From Marine Group III euryarchaeote CG-Bathy1 (GTDB lineage: Archaea; Thermoplasmatota; Poseidoniia; MGIII; CG-Epi1), in contig MIYU01000020.1 in the NCBI GenBank assembly GCA_001875425.1, positions 1-43,732 of the forward strand: a stretch of DNA of 43,732 nucleotides, read 5' to 3'. Positions 31,820-40,421 of this stretch are shown here, piece after piece (position 1 is the stretch's first letter; each line of letters opens with the position of its first letter). Below the pieces are notes generated by a model. The model was not told the DNA's origin. It was given only the letters and a program-made list of their open reading frames with translations, and did no database searches. Made by a program: the position numbers and the translations under genes.

Positions 31820-31862
31820 TTGGTGGGTCTACTATAGATCCTATAACAGCGCCTTATGGCTA

Positions 31863-33722
31863 CTATTCAATCAGATTGATATACGGTTTGGTGAACAATT
31901 CCCACTCATTACTCTCAGAGTCGAAACGGGAGTTAACGAATACTCGCCATTTGGAATCATCCAAATCTGGGAAATCACTGCGATAATAGTATCCTGGCCA
32001 ACGCGTTTCCTCCCGATGCAGCAAGTGCCGCATGTGAGATTCACCAACCCAAGTACGGTGGACAACTTCCCAGCATCTCATCAGTTCATGGCGGTCCCGT
32101 GCTGCCAATTTATTCAAATCCTCACGTAATAGTTCAATCAGCTGGATACCTCGCTCCAGAGTCGGTTTATTGGTAGTGTACCAGGCTGAGGTCCCTCCAG
32201 CATACTCGTCCATTATCTTCTGCAAACGTACCAGTCCCTGATAAGGGGTCAAATAATGAGGATTTACCTCTTCAGCGGTCGAAGCTCCCTTATGTTTTTC
32301 AAATCTTTCCAGTGGTGCCCATATCTTATCACGAAGGGAGGCGACCTGCCCGTCATTGAGGGTTGAGTCCTCAGGATTATCATTCAGGAAATTAACGGCT
32401 GCTTTGGCCGCCAGACGGCCTTCAGTGAATGAACCAGATGAAAACTTGTGAGGAGCTGCTCCAACTCCGTCACCAGCTGCAAAAAGGCCTTTGATGGTGG
32501 TCATCTTGTTGTAGCCCCAGAAGTAGTCGGAAGGTGCCAAATCTTCCGGTCCACTGACCCAGGCTCCGGATTCACCAGAGTGAGAACCCATGATGTAGGG
32601 CTCAGCCAATACGACCTCGGAAGGTGTCAATTCAGGCCGGATATCTTGGGAGGCCCACGTAAGTGCCTGAGATATTGTCATGTCAAGGAAATCCTCCCAT
32701 GCTTCCTCTTGGACTTTTCTCATCTTTTTGGGATCGCCCCCTGCAATCTTCTGCATTGCCTTGTCAGTTCCCATATACATTGGCCCAAGACCATCCTTGA
32801 TGTCCAGAAACATCTGGTGATTGCGGAGAGGTGTGGGTGTCGGCACAACTAGACCATAGGGTTTGTACTTGTGCAATTCAGCCTCCCTAGTAACTGTGTA
32901 GTCTTCTCCTTTAGAATTCGTAATTTTGGCACCAAAATACTGGAACCACATGCCTACCGGGCCATAACCATCCTTGAAACGGGTCGGGACAAAACGATGT
33001 TCCATCTGGGTCATTTCGGTCCCGATTGGAATCATAAGCCCATAAGCGGCCCCGGTAGCAAACACGGAGTACCAAGTGCGTCCCATTCCCTCATTAATCG
33101 AACGTGGCCGGAAAACATTGGATGCTCCGCCACAAGTAATCAAAACCGCCTTGGCCTTGAAAACGTAAAATTTATTCTCCCTTACGCCAAACCCAATCGC
33201 TCCTGCAATACGTTGTGGATCATTAGCATCGGTCAGTAAATGAGTGATATTGACCCGCTCATAGATGTTCTCCTGTCCTATAGCTTTCCGGGCAGGTTCG
33301 GCAGTGATAGGTTTAATCGACTCTCCATGGATCGGAATCTGCCAACGACCGATACGTTCGTAGTCACCGTTGTCCTTCTTCCAGATTGGAAGGCCCCATT
33401 CTTCCAGTAAATGTACTGAGGAGTCGACATGACGGCCCACATCATAGACCAAGTCCTCCCGGGCCAGACCCATCATATCATTGACAACATACTTGACAAA
33501 GTCCTCGGGTGTATTCCATCCATATCGCTGGCCCATGTAGCAATTGATAGCGGAAAGACCCTCTCCAGTAGCTCCACTCCTCTCAATCACAGCCTTCTCG
33601 ACCATAACCACATTCATGTCACCACTCCAGTATTTTGATTCGAAAGCGGCTCCACAGCCGGACATTCCTCCTCCAATAATCAGGAGGTCACATTCTATGG
33701 TTTCAGTGTTTGGTAATGACAT
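31863..33722 (-). CDS. aprA: Adenylylsulfate reductase alpha subunit (AprA)
   Basis: AprA is the FAD subunit that interconverts adenosine phosphosulfate with sulfite plus AMP. The 619-residue length is typical. Signatures are the FAD motif GGGMSGCGAA (~17-26), the EMTQMEHRFVPTRFKDGYG block that includes the substrate-side Arg region, GGASNVFRP, and PHKFSSGSFTEGR with the active-site histidine. It follows aprB after 11 nt on the same strand. No sat, dsr, qmo or aprM gene is visible in the window, so the direction of the reaction and the electron partner are unknown. Confidence 0.92.
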   Translation of the reverse strand: MSLPNTETIECDLLIIGGGMSGCGAAFESKYWSGDMNVVMVEKAVIERSGATGEGLSAINCYMGQRYGWNTPEDFVKYVVNDMMGLAREDLVYDVGRHVDSSVHLLEEWGLPIWKKDNGDYERIGRWQIPIHGESIKPITAEPARKAIGQENIYERVNITHLLTDANDPQRIAGAIGFGVRENKFYVFKAKAVLITCGGASNVFRPRSINEGMGRTWYSVFATGAAYGLMIPIGTEMTQMEHRFVPTRFKDGYGPVGMWFQYFGAKITNSKGEDYTVTREAELHKYKPYGLVVPTPTPLRNHQMFLDIKDGLGPMYMGTDKAMQKIAGGDPKKMRKVQEEAWEDFLDMTISQALTWASQDIRPELTPSEVVLAEPYIMGSHSGESGAWVSGPEDLAPSDYFWGYNKMTTIKGLFAAGDGVGAAPHKFSSGSFTEGRLAAKAAVNFLNDNPEDSTLNDGQVASLRDKIWAPLERFEKHKGASTAEEVNPHYLTPYQGLVRLQKIMDEYAGGTSAWYTTNKPTLERGIQLIELLREDLNKLAARDRHELMRCWEVVHRTWVGESHMRHLLHREETRWPGYYYRSDFPDLDDSKWRVFVNSRFDSESNEWELFTKPYINLIE

Positions 33723-33733
33723 GATTTTCCGAT

Positions 33734-34183
33734 TTAAACGTTAGAAGCAAAAGTTGGCAAATTGTCGACGCCCAACCAAACCGATTCACCTGCCAGTGTC
33801 TGACCTCTCAGATCTGCAATGGGATCTTCTGTAAATCCCTCGTAAGGTATGCTAGAACCTACGGGTTTGGTACGGGAAGGATAAGTGAACTCTAGCACTT
33901 CGCCATCACGGAACTTGACTGTCCAAGTCAATCCCAATTCTACGCGACGGGGCTGAACCTCAGCTCCCAACGGTATGAAATCTGCGTAACCGCGGACACG
34001 AATCGCCTCTGTAGGACATAATTTCACACATGCATAGCACTCAGAGCACAGATTAGGCTCCTGATTGAATCCCTTATCTCCCTTAAGTTTCATAAGGTCA
34101 TTCGGACAGATATAGACGCACAACGGGCCCTTGTCCTCACCTTCACAAGTATTACAAGCATTGGGGTCAACGAAAGTTGGCAT
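33734..34183 (-). CDS. aprB: Adenylylsulfate reductase beta subunit (AprB)
   Basis: AprB is the ferredoxin-like partner of AprA. In 149 residues it has eight cluster cysteines (C10, C13, C22, C26 and C46, C49, C52, C56) for two [4Fe-4S] centres, followed by VRGYADFIPLGAEVQP, a diagnostic AprB segment, and a C-terminal tail that wraps the alpha subunit. The tail ends ASNV. A TATA-like box read leftwards at 34211-34223 precedes its ATG by about 27 nt, so aprBA probably forms its own operon. Confidence 0.92.
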   Translation of the reverse strand: MPTFVDPNACNTCEGEDKGPLCVYICPNDLMKLKGDKGFNQEPNLCSECYACVKLCPTEAIRVRGYADFIPLGAEVQPRRVELGLTWTVKFRDGEVLEFTYPSRTKPVGSSIPYEGFTEDPIADLRGQTLAGESVWLGVDNLPTFASNV

Positions 34184-34210
34184 AACACGTCCTGCCTTTT
34201 CATGGAAACC

Positions 34211-34223
34211 GGATTATATTAAG
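34211..34223 (-). promoter_or_regulatory. TATA-like box of aprBA
   Basis: Read leftwards the sequence is CTTAATATAATCC, 27-40 nt before the aprB ATG at 34183, separating aprBA from the thioesterase gene upstream. Confidence 0.5.
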
Positions 34224-34234
34224 ATATTTTCTTT

Positions 34235-34630
34235 TCACTTCTTATTCATGGCAATTGGCTGATTGTTCTCATCAACAGCCACCATCACTGCACGTGCCTC
34301 TGTGACTGGTAGAAAGTCACCATCTTCAGCAAATTGGCGTTGAGCATAAACATGGACATCAATCGTTACCGAAGTTCTACCTAATTTATGGGTCTGTGTG
34401 TAATATGAAATCACATCTCCAACAAACACTGGTTGTTTGAACTCTATCTCATCCATAGCCACCGTGACAACGGCACCCTTGTGATATTTGTGGGCCTCAA
34501 TCGCAGCTGCTTGATCAATCTGACTAAGAATCACACCTCCAAAAATAGTACCCAATGCATTCGTATCCTTTGGCATTGCCAACTGCCTGAGGGTTGGTAT
34601 CGATGTAAGTGGTGAGATTTCATCTGCCAT
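34235..34630 (-). CDS. Hotdog-fold acyl-CoA thioesterase
   Basis: The 131-residue protein fits the YciA/BFIT-type hotdog family that hydrolyses acyl-CoA thioesters. The conserved N-terminal block is TNALGTIFGGVILSQIDQAA, with the catalytic aspartate in the SQIDQAA segment, and a second strand pattern is VFVGDVISYYTQTHKLGRTSVTI. Chain-length preference is unknown. It is divergent from the asparaginase gene and shares a short promoter region with it. Any functional link with aprBA, which follows on the same strand, is not evident. Confidence 0.85.
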   Translation of the reverse strand: MADEISPLTSIPTLRQLAMPKDTNALGTIFGGVILSQIDQAAAIEAHKYHKGAVVTVAMDEIEFKQPVFVGDVISYYTQTHKLGRTSVTIDVHVYAQRQFAEDGDFLPVTEARAVMVAVDENNQPIAMNKK

Positions 34631-34650
34631 GCTCTTGGAAAGGAAACCCG

Positions 34651-34657
34651 TATTAAG
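34651..34657 (+). promoter_or_regulatory. TATA-like box between thioesterase and asparaginase genes
   Basis: TATTAAG lies 21 nt before the ATG at 34679. Read leftwards it is CTTAATA, about 20 nt from the thioesterase ATG, so it may serve both directions. Confidence 0.4.
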
Positions 34658-34678
34658 TCAAACGCGTCGGACAGACGA

Positions 34679-35437
34679 ATGAAAATAATCTGCCATGGTG
34701 GCGCAGGTCACACACCCAAAGTCCAAGATGGGGTCGATAAGGCAGCTGAGAAAGGATGGAGCGTTCTGAAAGAGACCGATAACGCTCTGGAAGCTGCAAT
34801 CACAGCGGTTATAATCATGGAGGACGACTTCAGGTTCAATGCTGGTACTGGAAGTTGTTTGCGGGAAGACGGTAGTGTCCAGAACGATTCGTCAGTGGCG
34901 ACCAGTGATGGGAGAATGGGGGCCATAGCAAATCTTCGGAATTTCAAGAACCCAGTACTGATTGCCAAGGAATTATTGGATGAATTCCCAGTCATGCTAG
35001 CAGGTAAAGGGGCTATTGAGTTTGCTTTGAAGAAAGGGTACAAACAGACCAAGGTCAAGGGCTCCGAAAAGGGATGGACCGGTGATACAGTAGGAGCCGT
35101 AGTCCAATCCTCAAAAGGTGATATTGTAGTGGCTTCATCCACCGGTGGGGTTAGAGGAAGACCTGTAGGAAGAGTCGGAGATACGCCACTATGGGGATCT
35201 GGATTCTATTGTGACGAGAAAATCGGTATTGTTGCTACGGGTGTCGGTGAGGCGATAACCGAGCAACTTCTCTGTTACAGGGTAGCTCAACATAGTGAGA
35301 ATCTCGAAGAGGCGATGGAATGGGGGGTGCGACTATTGCCCAAAGATACAGGAGTAGGAGTCATTGGAATAAACAATAATGGCCAGATTTGCGGAAGTTC
35401 CAATACAAGCATGCCATTTAGTATAATTGAGCGATAA
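34679..35437 (+). CDS. Plant-type L-asparaginase / isoaspartyl peptidase (Ntn hydrolase)
   Basis: The family is made as a precursor that cuts itself before a threonine, which then becomes the catalytic nucleophile. The 252-residue protein has the N-terminal IICHGGAGHTPK, the NALEAAITAVIIMED block, FNAGTGSCLREDGSVQ, and the cleavage site GDTVGAVV with nucleophile T137, followed by STGG and GRVGDTPLWGSGFY. It is shorter than bacterial IaaA (~310). It could hydrolyse asparagine or isoaspartyl dipeptides. Its product aspartate is the reverse of the reaction proposed for the asparagine-synthase-like gene elsewhere in this window. Confidence 0.87.
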   Translation: MKIICHGGAGHTPKVQDGVDKAAEKGWSVLKETDNALEAAITAVIIMEDDFRFNAGTGSCLREDGSVQNDSSVATSDGRMGAIANLRNFKNPVLIAKELLDEFPVMLAGKGAIEFALKKGYKQTKVKGSEKGWTGDTVGAVVQSSKGDIVVASSTGGVRGRPVGRVGDTPLWGSGFYCDEKIGIVATGVGEAITEQLLCYRVAQHSENLEEAMEWGVRLLPKDTGVGVIGINNNGQICGSSNTSMPFSIIER

Positions 35438-35442
35438 ACAAA

Positions 35443-35451
35443 CTATATAAT
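35443..35451 (+). promoter_or_regulatory. TATA box of the LVIVD-like gene
   Basis: CTATATAAT lies 30 nt before the GTG at 35482. Confidence 0.5.
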
Positions 35452-35481
35452 CCCGCTAATATCCGCAGAATAGGTGTATAA

Positions 35482-37440
35482 GTGGACCTCAGTCAAGAAA
35501 AACTGTTGAGTATAGGGATTGTTGTCCTTCTGGCAGTTTCTGGAATCACGGTAATTGCGTACTATAATAGTGATAACGGAAGTTCAGATTCAGACAATGT
35601 CGCATGGTTGGACCCAATTACTGAAGTTGAAAACTGTGAGAACTGTACTGGGCAAGATGCAAATCACCAACATACTGATATCATGCAGCATTTTCTACAA
35701 ACTCACAATGTTACCTTGATAGATTATCACAACCTGAATTGTGATGGAAATGAAAGGCCTGATGATGATGCTTTAGATGACTCTGCAGGGAGACCTTGCA
35801 AACCTGAATACAAAAATCTGGCACCTACTCCTGGAGACAATTCTGAAATAGCTATTGAGGGGAATTTTCTTGAAGATTGTGAAATTTATGGTGATGGAAG
35901 TGGTGGATGTTTTGCATATGTTTCTAGCTATAACCAATTCGAAATTCTGGACATAAGTGAACCAAACAATATAGTGTTACTCTCGACTTACTATGCTGAA
36001 ATTGCTAGAATCATCGACATCAAAGTAACTCCTGACAACAATTGGGCTCTAATTAATCACGAATTGACAAATTCTGAATTAGATCCTAACCCACAAGGCA
36101 GCGATCTAAACAATGGAGTTGATAGATTAGATTTAATAGATGTGAGCGATAAATCACATCCCGTTAAGAGAGCTCAATGGAACAACCCGCCTGCTGGTTT
36201 TCACAACCAAGATATTCATGTTTATTGTGACGTGAATATGCCTGGATCCAATAATGATTGTGAAGTTTTCTTATTTGGAGCTGACCCCTATCCTGAGATT
36301 AATGGAGCTGGACTATACAAAGGAACGCAGATTTTCTATGCTCCAGACGGCTTAGAATCATTCATACCTGGTGAAGGTGAAAATAATGAGTCCAAAGAGA
36401 TAGCAAGATGGGGTGGATATTCTCCTGACCCTGGCACAACTTGCGGTGGAACTGTTTTCAACCACGACCATGTGATTCACAGACATCCAATTACTAATCA
36501 AATTTTACTCTACGCTTCATATTGGGACGCTGGACTTCGGATAATTGATGTGTCAAATCCACCTCCTATCCCTGATCCAAATGGACTTGTATGGCCTCAA
36601 AACAACGAGGTTGGAAGATGGATGGGATGCCCTACTGCTGATTCTGGATGGTATGGACCAGAAGGTGGTGGACATGCAGGTATGACTCCAGATGAATGGA
36701 CCTCTAAATTAGAAGGGAATGGATGGATTCACTATGCTGTCCCTTATGATCATTTAATATGTAATGGAATATCTGAATACGTAGATGAATCAAAATGGCC
36801 TGCTTCTTGCGGTACTGGACCAGACGACCTTGAATACGGAGTCAATTGGAGACATTACACATTGATAGCACCCGAATATGGTTCTAACAATAATCACACT
36901 GGATATGTAAGAACAATAGACACTACCAATCCAGAAGAACCATTTCTGGTATCTGAATGGAAATTACCTGGAAAGGGCGTAAGAGATGATGGTAGTGAGC
37001 ATGAACATCATTACATACCAAACATCTATATTTATTCACCACATAACGGAGATACTGGTACAAATGGTAATGTTTACTGGACACACTATCATGCAGGTGC
37101 TTGGATAACTGGCCATGATAGAATATGGGAGACCATTGAATGGAAAGATGGAATTGTGGCACCTGATCAAGGATGGCAAGCTATAGAAAAATTAGGAACA
37201 ACAGATACATTAGGTTACTATTTGCCACATGGTCCTGATTGGGTTACTAATGCAACTGAGGAATTGGGATATGATATGGCTGACTGTTGGGCCTCTTGTA
37301 TGATTCCTTTTGATTGGGGATTGCAATATGATCCACGAGGATATGTTTACATATCTGAAATGGTAAGTGGAATTTATGTTGTTCAATACGATGGAGATAA
37401 AGACCCAAGGTACGATTATCCACCATTGTATGAAACGTGA
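35482..37440 (+). CDS. Large membrane-anchored LVIVD-like beta-propeller protein
   Basis: The 652-residue protein has an N-terminal membrane anchor (IGIVVLLAVSGITVIAYY) and an otherwise extracellular-looking body rich in Asn, Asp, Gly and Trp. Several LVIVD-type blade motifs can be seen (FEILDISEPNNIVLLSTY, LIDVSDKSHPV, RIIDVSNPPP, RTIDTTNPEEPFLVSEW). Histidine clusters occur at HQH, FNHDHVIHRH, EHEHHY and THYHAG, and Cys pairs at ENCENC, so metal binding is possible but unproven. I do not recognise the function. The codon choice is AT-rich relative to the flanking metabolic genes. The TGA stop overlaps the GTG start of the FMN reductase gene. Confidence 0.65.
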   Translation: MDLSQEKLLSIGIVVLLAVSGITVIAYYNSDNGSSDSDNVAWLDPITEVENCENCTGQDANHQHTDIMQHFLQTHNVTLIDYHNLNCDGNERPDDDALDDSAGRPCKPEYKNLAPTPGDNSEIAIEGNFLEDCEIYGDGSGGCFAYVSSYNQFEILDISEPNNIVLLSTYYAEIARIIDIKVTPDNNWALINHELTNSELDPNPQGSDLNNGVDRLDLIDVSDKSHPVKRAQWNNPPAGFHNQDIHVYCDVNMPGSNNDCEVFLFGADPYPEINGAGLYKGTQIFYAPDGLESFIPGEGENNESKEIARWGGYSPDPGTTCGGTVFNHDHVIHRHPITNQILLYASYWDAGLRIIDVSNPPPIPDPNGLVWPQNNEVGRWMGCPTADSGWYGPEGGGHAGMTPDEWTSKLEGNGWIHYAVPYDHLICNGISEYVDESKWPASCGTGPDDLEYGVNWRHYTLIAPEYGSNNNHTGYVRTIDTTNPEEPFLVSEWKLPGKGVRDDGSEHEHHYIPNIYIYSPHNGDTGTNGNVYWTHYHAGAWITGHDRIWETIEWKDGIVAPDQGWQAIEKLGTTDTLGYYLPHGPDWVTNATEELGYDMADCWASCMIPFDWGLQYDPRGYVYISEMVSGIYVVQYDGDKDPRYDYPPLYET

Positions 37441-37958
37441 CGTATCTCATCATTAGTACTAGTCTACGCTCAGGAAGTCGAAGCCAGATAATGGCGAAAC
37501 ATCTTGAAAAATCATTTGGTAAAGAAGAGGTAGAACTCTTTGATCTACAGGAGAATCCATTACCAATGTGTGACGGTGACAAATGCTATGATTTACCAGA
37601 AGTTCTTGATTTCCGAGAAAAAATTAAGGAAGCCGATGGAATCATAATGGCAACACCAGTCTACAACTTTAATGTTAGTTCAGGTGCTAAAAATATAGTT
37701 GAATTAGGGGGAAGAATGCTTTATGACAAAACATTTGGATTTATGTGTGCTGCCGGTGGGAAAAACAGCTACATGTCCGTAATGTCTCTCGCAAATTCAC
37801 TGATGCTGGATTTCAGGTGCTATATCATCCCCAAATTCGTTTATGCCACTAAAAATGACTTTGAAGAAGATAAACTTGTCAATTCAGATATAAAAAGTAG
37901 AATCAAAGAGCTTGGTTCTGAATTGATAAGGGTCTCTAGTGCTTTAAGTAAGGATTAA
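37437..37958 (+). CDS. NADPH-dependent FMN reductase-like flavoprotein
   Basis: The 173-residue protein has the flavodoxin-like fold of the NADPH-dependent FMN reductase family. The FMN phosphate loop is STSLRSGSRSQIMA near residue 8, and ATPVYNFNVSSGAKNIVEL contains the conserved PxYN segment. Members reduce free flavins, quinones, chromate or azo dyes; the partner here is unknown. Its GTG start overlaps the stop of the LVIVD-like gene by four bases (GTGA), so the two proteins are probably made together despite different cell locations. A CDGDKC segment near residue 45 could be redox-active. Confidence 0.8.
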   Translation: MTYLIISTSLRSGSRSQIMAKHLEKSFGKEEVELFDLQENPLPMCDGDKCYDLPEVLDFREKIKEADGIIMATPVYNFNVSSGAKNIVELGGRMLYDKTFGFMCAAGGKNSYMSVMSLANSLMLDFRCYIIPKFVYATKNDFEEDKLVNSDIKSRIKELGSELIRVSSALSKD

Positions 37959-37981
37959 ATCACCGTCCTCTCTACAAAATC

Positions 37982-39079
37982 GTGAATCCCATAATTCTAG
38001 TTGTTGGTGCACGCCCGAATTTCATGAAGATAGCACCGCTGTATGACGAACTAAAATCAAGAGAATTACCAGTTCTCCTGCTCCACACGGGACAGCATTA
38101 TGATGAGAATATGAGTAAAATATTCTTTGATGAACTGGAAATGCCAAAACCGGATGTTTATCTGGGGGTTGGGTCAGGCACTAATGCTGGACAAACTGCA
38201 AGAATAATGCTCGATTTTGAGAAAGTGTGTAATGAAAAAAATCCCTCCATGGTAATCGTAGCGGGTGATGTCAATTCGACTATTGCTTGCGCTTTAGTTG
38301 CGGCCAAACTTTTGATTCCTGTGGCTCACGTTGAAGCTGGGCTGAGATCGTTCGATATGACCATGCCAGAGGAGATCAACCGTATCCTGACTGACAGGAT
38401 ATCGGACTTGCTTTTCACGCCATCTTCGGATGCAGACCAGAATCTCGCTAATGAAGGTGTAAATGCCGAAAACATCAAACTGGTGGGAAATATCATGATT
38501 GATAGTTTATTGAATCACTCCAAAAAGTCTGAGAAGAGTGATATACATAACAAGCTGAAAATTTCCAAGGGGAATTATGCCCTAATTACCTTGCACCGGC
38601 CTTCAAATGTAGATGATGAGAATACCTTTTCAGGAATTATGGAAGCCCTGGAAACGATTGGTAAAGATATTCCAATCGTCTTTCCAGCTCATCCAAGAAC
38701 CTCGAAGATGATAAACAAATTTGGTTTTGATAGTAGAATAAAACAGATTCCGAATTTTGTAGTAACTGAACCATTGGGATATCTGGATTTCCTAGCCCTG
38801 GTGAAACATGCCAAAGTAGTACTCACTGATTCCGGAGGGCTTCAGGAAGAAACGACGGCACTAGGAATCCCCTGCTTAACCATAAGAGAGAATACAGAGA
38901 GACCGATAACCGTTGATCAAGGCACGAATACAGTGGTTGGAAATTCTACTGAAAATATAGTCAAAGAATGGAAGAATATTGTTAATACAGGTGGAAAGAA
39001 AGGTAGAATTCCCGAATTGTGGGACGGGAAAACAGCAGAAAGAATTGGAAAAGCTATAGTCGAATATTTTGATAATTAA
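37982..39079 (+). CDS. wecB: UDP-N-acetylglucosamine 2-epimerase
   Basis: The enzyme makes UDP-N-acetylmannosamine for surface glycans. At 365 residues it matches the non-hydrolysing epimerase family. Blocks in order are GARPNFMKIAPL, LLHTGQHYDENMS, AHVEAGLRSFDMTMPEEINR, ITLHRPSNVDD, LTDSGGLQEE and IRENTERPITVDQGTN. The GTG start lies downstream of a TATA-like GGATTAAAT (37952-37960). Its last four bases overlap the convergent yggS-like gene. No other glycan genes are adjacent, though several surface proteins in the window could be glycosylated. Confidence 0.92.
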   Translation: MNPIILVVGARPNFMKIAPLYDELKSRELPVLLLHTGQHYDENMSKIFFDELEMPKPDVYLGVGSGTNAGQTARIMLDFEKVCNEKNPSMVIVAGDVNSTIACALVAAKLLIPVAHVEAGLRSFDMTMPEEINRILTDRISDLLFTPSSDADQNLANEGVNAENIKLVGNIMIDSLLNHSKKSEKSDIHNKLKISKGNYALITLHRPSNVDDENTFSGIMEALETIGKDIPIVFPAHPRTSKMINKFGFDSRIKQIPNFVVTEPLGYLDFLALVKHAKVVLTDSGGLQEETTALGIPCLTIRENTERPITVDQGTNTVVGNSTENIVKEWKNIVNTGGKKGRIPELWDGKTAERIGKAIVEYFDN

Positions 39080-39744
39080 CGGGAACCAAATATCGCAGTT
39101 CCCACACGTATGTGTGTAGCGCCTTCAGAAATAGCTTCAACAAAGTCACCAGACATCCCCATTGATAAACATGGTAATTCAGTCCCTGTCTTCTCCTGTA
39201 AATTATCTCGGAAATGCCTGAGTTGGGTGAAATAAGGCTTGGCTGGCTCATGAAAAGGAGGTATGGACATCAAACCCCGGATTTTGATATTAAGTAATGT
39301 TGAGACTTCCTTCACCAATGCTTCGAGATTGTCAGGTTCTACACCTGACTTGGATAATTCACCACCCTGATTGACTTGAATCAGGATATCTTGACAAACT
39401 TTTTCCTCGGAAGAGACGAAGTCTATTTTTTTGGCCAGTTTCACGGAACCAACAGAATGAATCAGGTGGGCCTTACCTACTATCTTCCGGACCTTTTTGG
39501 TAGGTAATCTTCCTATGAAATGATAATTCAATCCGGAAGGATGATAGCTAGTTTGCTTATCCGAGAAATCCTCGACATAATTCTCCCCAACATCAGTCAA
39601 TCCTGCCTCGAATGCCTTCTTTATCATTTCCAGAGGTTTGGTCTTGGTAACACCAATCAGAGTTATCTCAGATACATCACGGCCAGCGGCAATCGTAGCT
39701 TCTCCAATCTTCTTGGAAATCGCATCCAGATTCTGTGCTATCAT
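39076..39744 (-). CDS. Pyridoxal-phosphate homeostasis protein (YggS/PLPBP family)
   Basis: These small single-barrel proteins bind PLP and keep vitamin B6 and amino-acid pools in balance; they have no clear enzymatic activity. The product has about 222 residues. The PLP lysine is in GVTKTKP (K34), followed by GENYVEDFSDK, the HFIGRLPTKK block and the C-terminal LSMGMSGDF and RVGTAIFGSR that hold the phosphate. The ATG at 39744 is chosen because it overlaps the stop of the upstream membrane protein (ATGA). A longer reading would add 35 unrelated residues. Confidence 0.88.
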   Translation of the reverse strand: MIAQNLDAISKKIGEATIAAGRDVSEITLIGVTKTKPLEMIKKAFEAGLTDVGENYVEDFSDKQTSYHPSGLNYHFIGRLPTKKVRKIVGKAHLIHSVGSVKLAKKIDFVSSEEKVCQDILIQVNQGGELSKSGVEPDNLEALVKEVSTLLNIKIRGLMSIPPFHEPAKPYFTQLRHFRDNLQEKTGTELPCLSMGMSGDFVEAISEGATHIRVGTAIFGSR

Positions 39745-40421
39745 AGAATAGCCTCCAACGGGACCTGTCCTGTCAGAACCAGTAATCCTATCAAGATTGG
39801 CTGATGTATGACATATATTGTCAGAGTATTGCGGCCAAACCACAGCCACTTCTCAGGCCATTGAATTTCGGTCAATGGCTTGCCTTCGGGATAAATCCTG
39901 CTTGCAAGCGCCAAACCGATGAAAAATATGCCCAACCAAGGATTCAAGGGAAAATAATCTACCGCAATGACGGTTTCGCTCAAACCAAACCAGACCAGAT
40001 TGGAATTTGATGACAATGGAATTATAAGAAGAATTAGACCTATTCCAAGCGCAAATTCAGGTTTACGTGCAACAGGAAAAGCTACGATACTAGCCAATGC
40101 CAGCAAATGTAGGACACCAAAACGAACATACACTGATGGCTCAAATATATAGGTTATAATCGTAATCACGAATGCCCAGAATATCAAACGCTTGGTCCTT
40201 CCAGAGGTCTTCGTGAAATCATATTCCAGTCGGTGCGCTAGAAAATATGAGACACCAGATATTCCAACAAATAATGAAGCTGTGATCCTGGCCAGCCACC
40301 ACCACATATCACCCGTCTCGGTGTTCATTAGCCCGAAATGGTTGAGATCGGTCACAAAATTCAAGACCAGCATCAGGACCAGAGCTGTGGCCCGTAGTGA
40401 ATCCAATTCGTCTACTCTCAA
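39741..40421 (-). CDS. DUF1624 (heparan-alpha-glucosaminide acetyltransferase-like) membrane protein
   Basis: The 226-residue protein has about seven hydrophobic segments and the family pattern near its start: LDSLRATALVLMLVLNFVTDLNHFGL, WWWLARITASLFVGISGVSY, and later LGIFFIGLALA and IYVIHQPILIGLLVL. Prokaryotic members may acylate glycans or lipids, but their reaction is not established, and the protein is shorter than most. It sits between the YchF gene and the PLP protein gene with ATGA-type overlap at its end. Confidence 0.7.
   Translation of the reverse strand: MRVDELDSLRATALVLMLVLNFVTDLNHFGLMNTETGDMWWWLARITASLFVGISGVSYFLAHRLEYDFTKTSGRTKRLIFWAFVITIITYIFEPSVYVRFGVLHLLALASIVAFPVARKPEFALGIGLILLIIPLSSNSNLVWFGLSETVIAVDYFPLNPWLGIFFIGLALASRIYPEGKPLTEIQWPEKWLWFGRNTLTIYVIHQPILIGLLVLTGQVPLEAIL

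Noticed and set aside
39745-39849. 35-residue N-terminal extension of the PLP-homeostasis protein
   Set aside because: It has no family similarity, overlaps the upstream membrane-protein gene, and the ATG at 39744 gives the expected ATGA overlap and family N-terminus.
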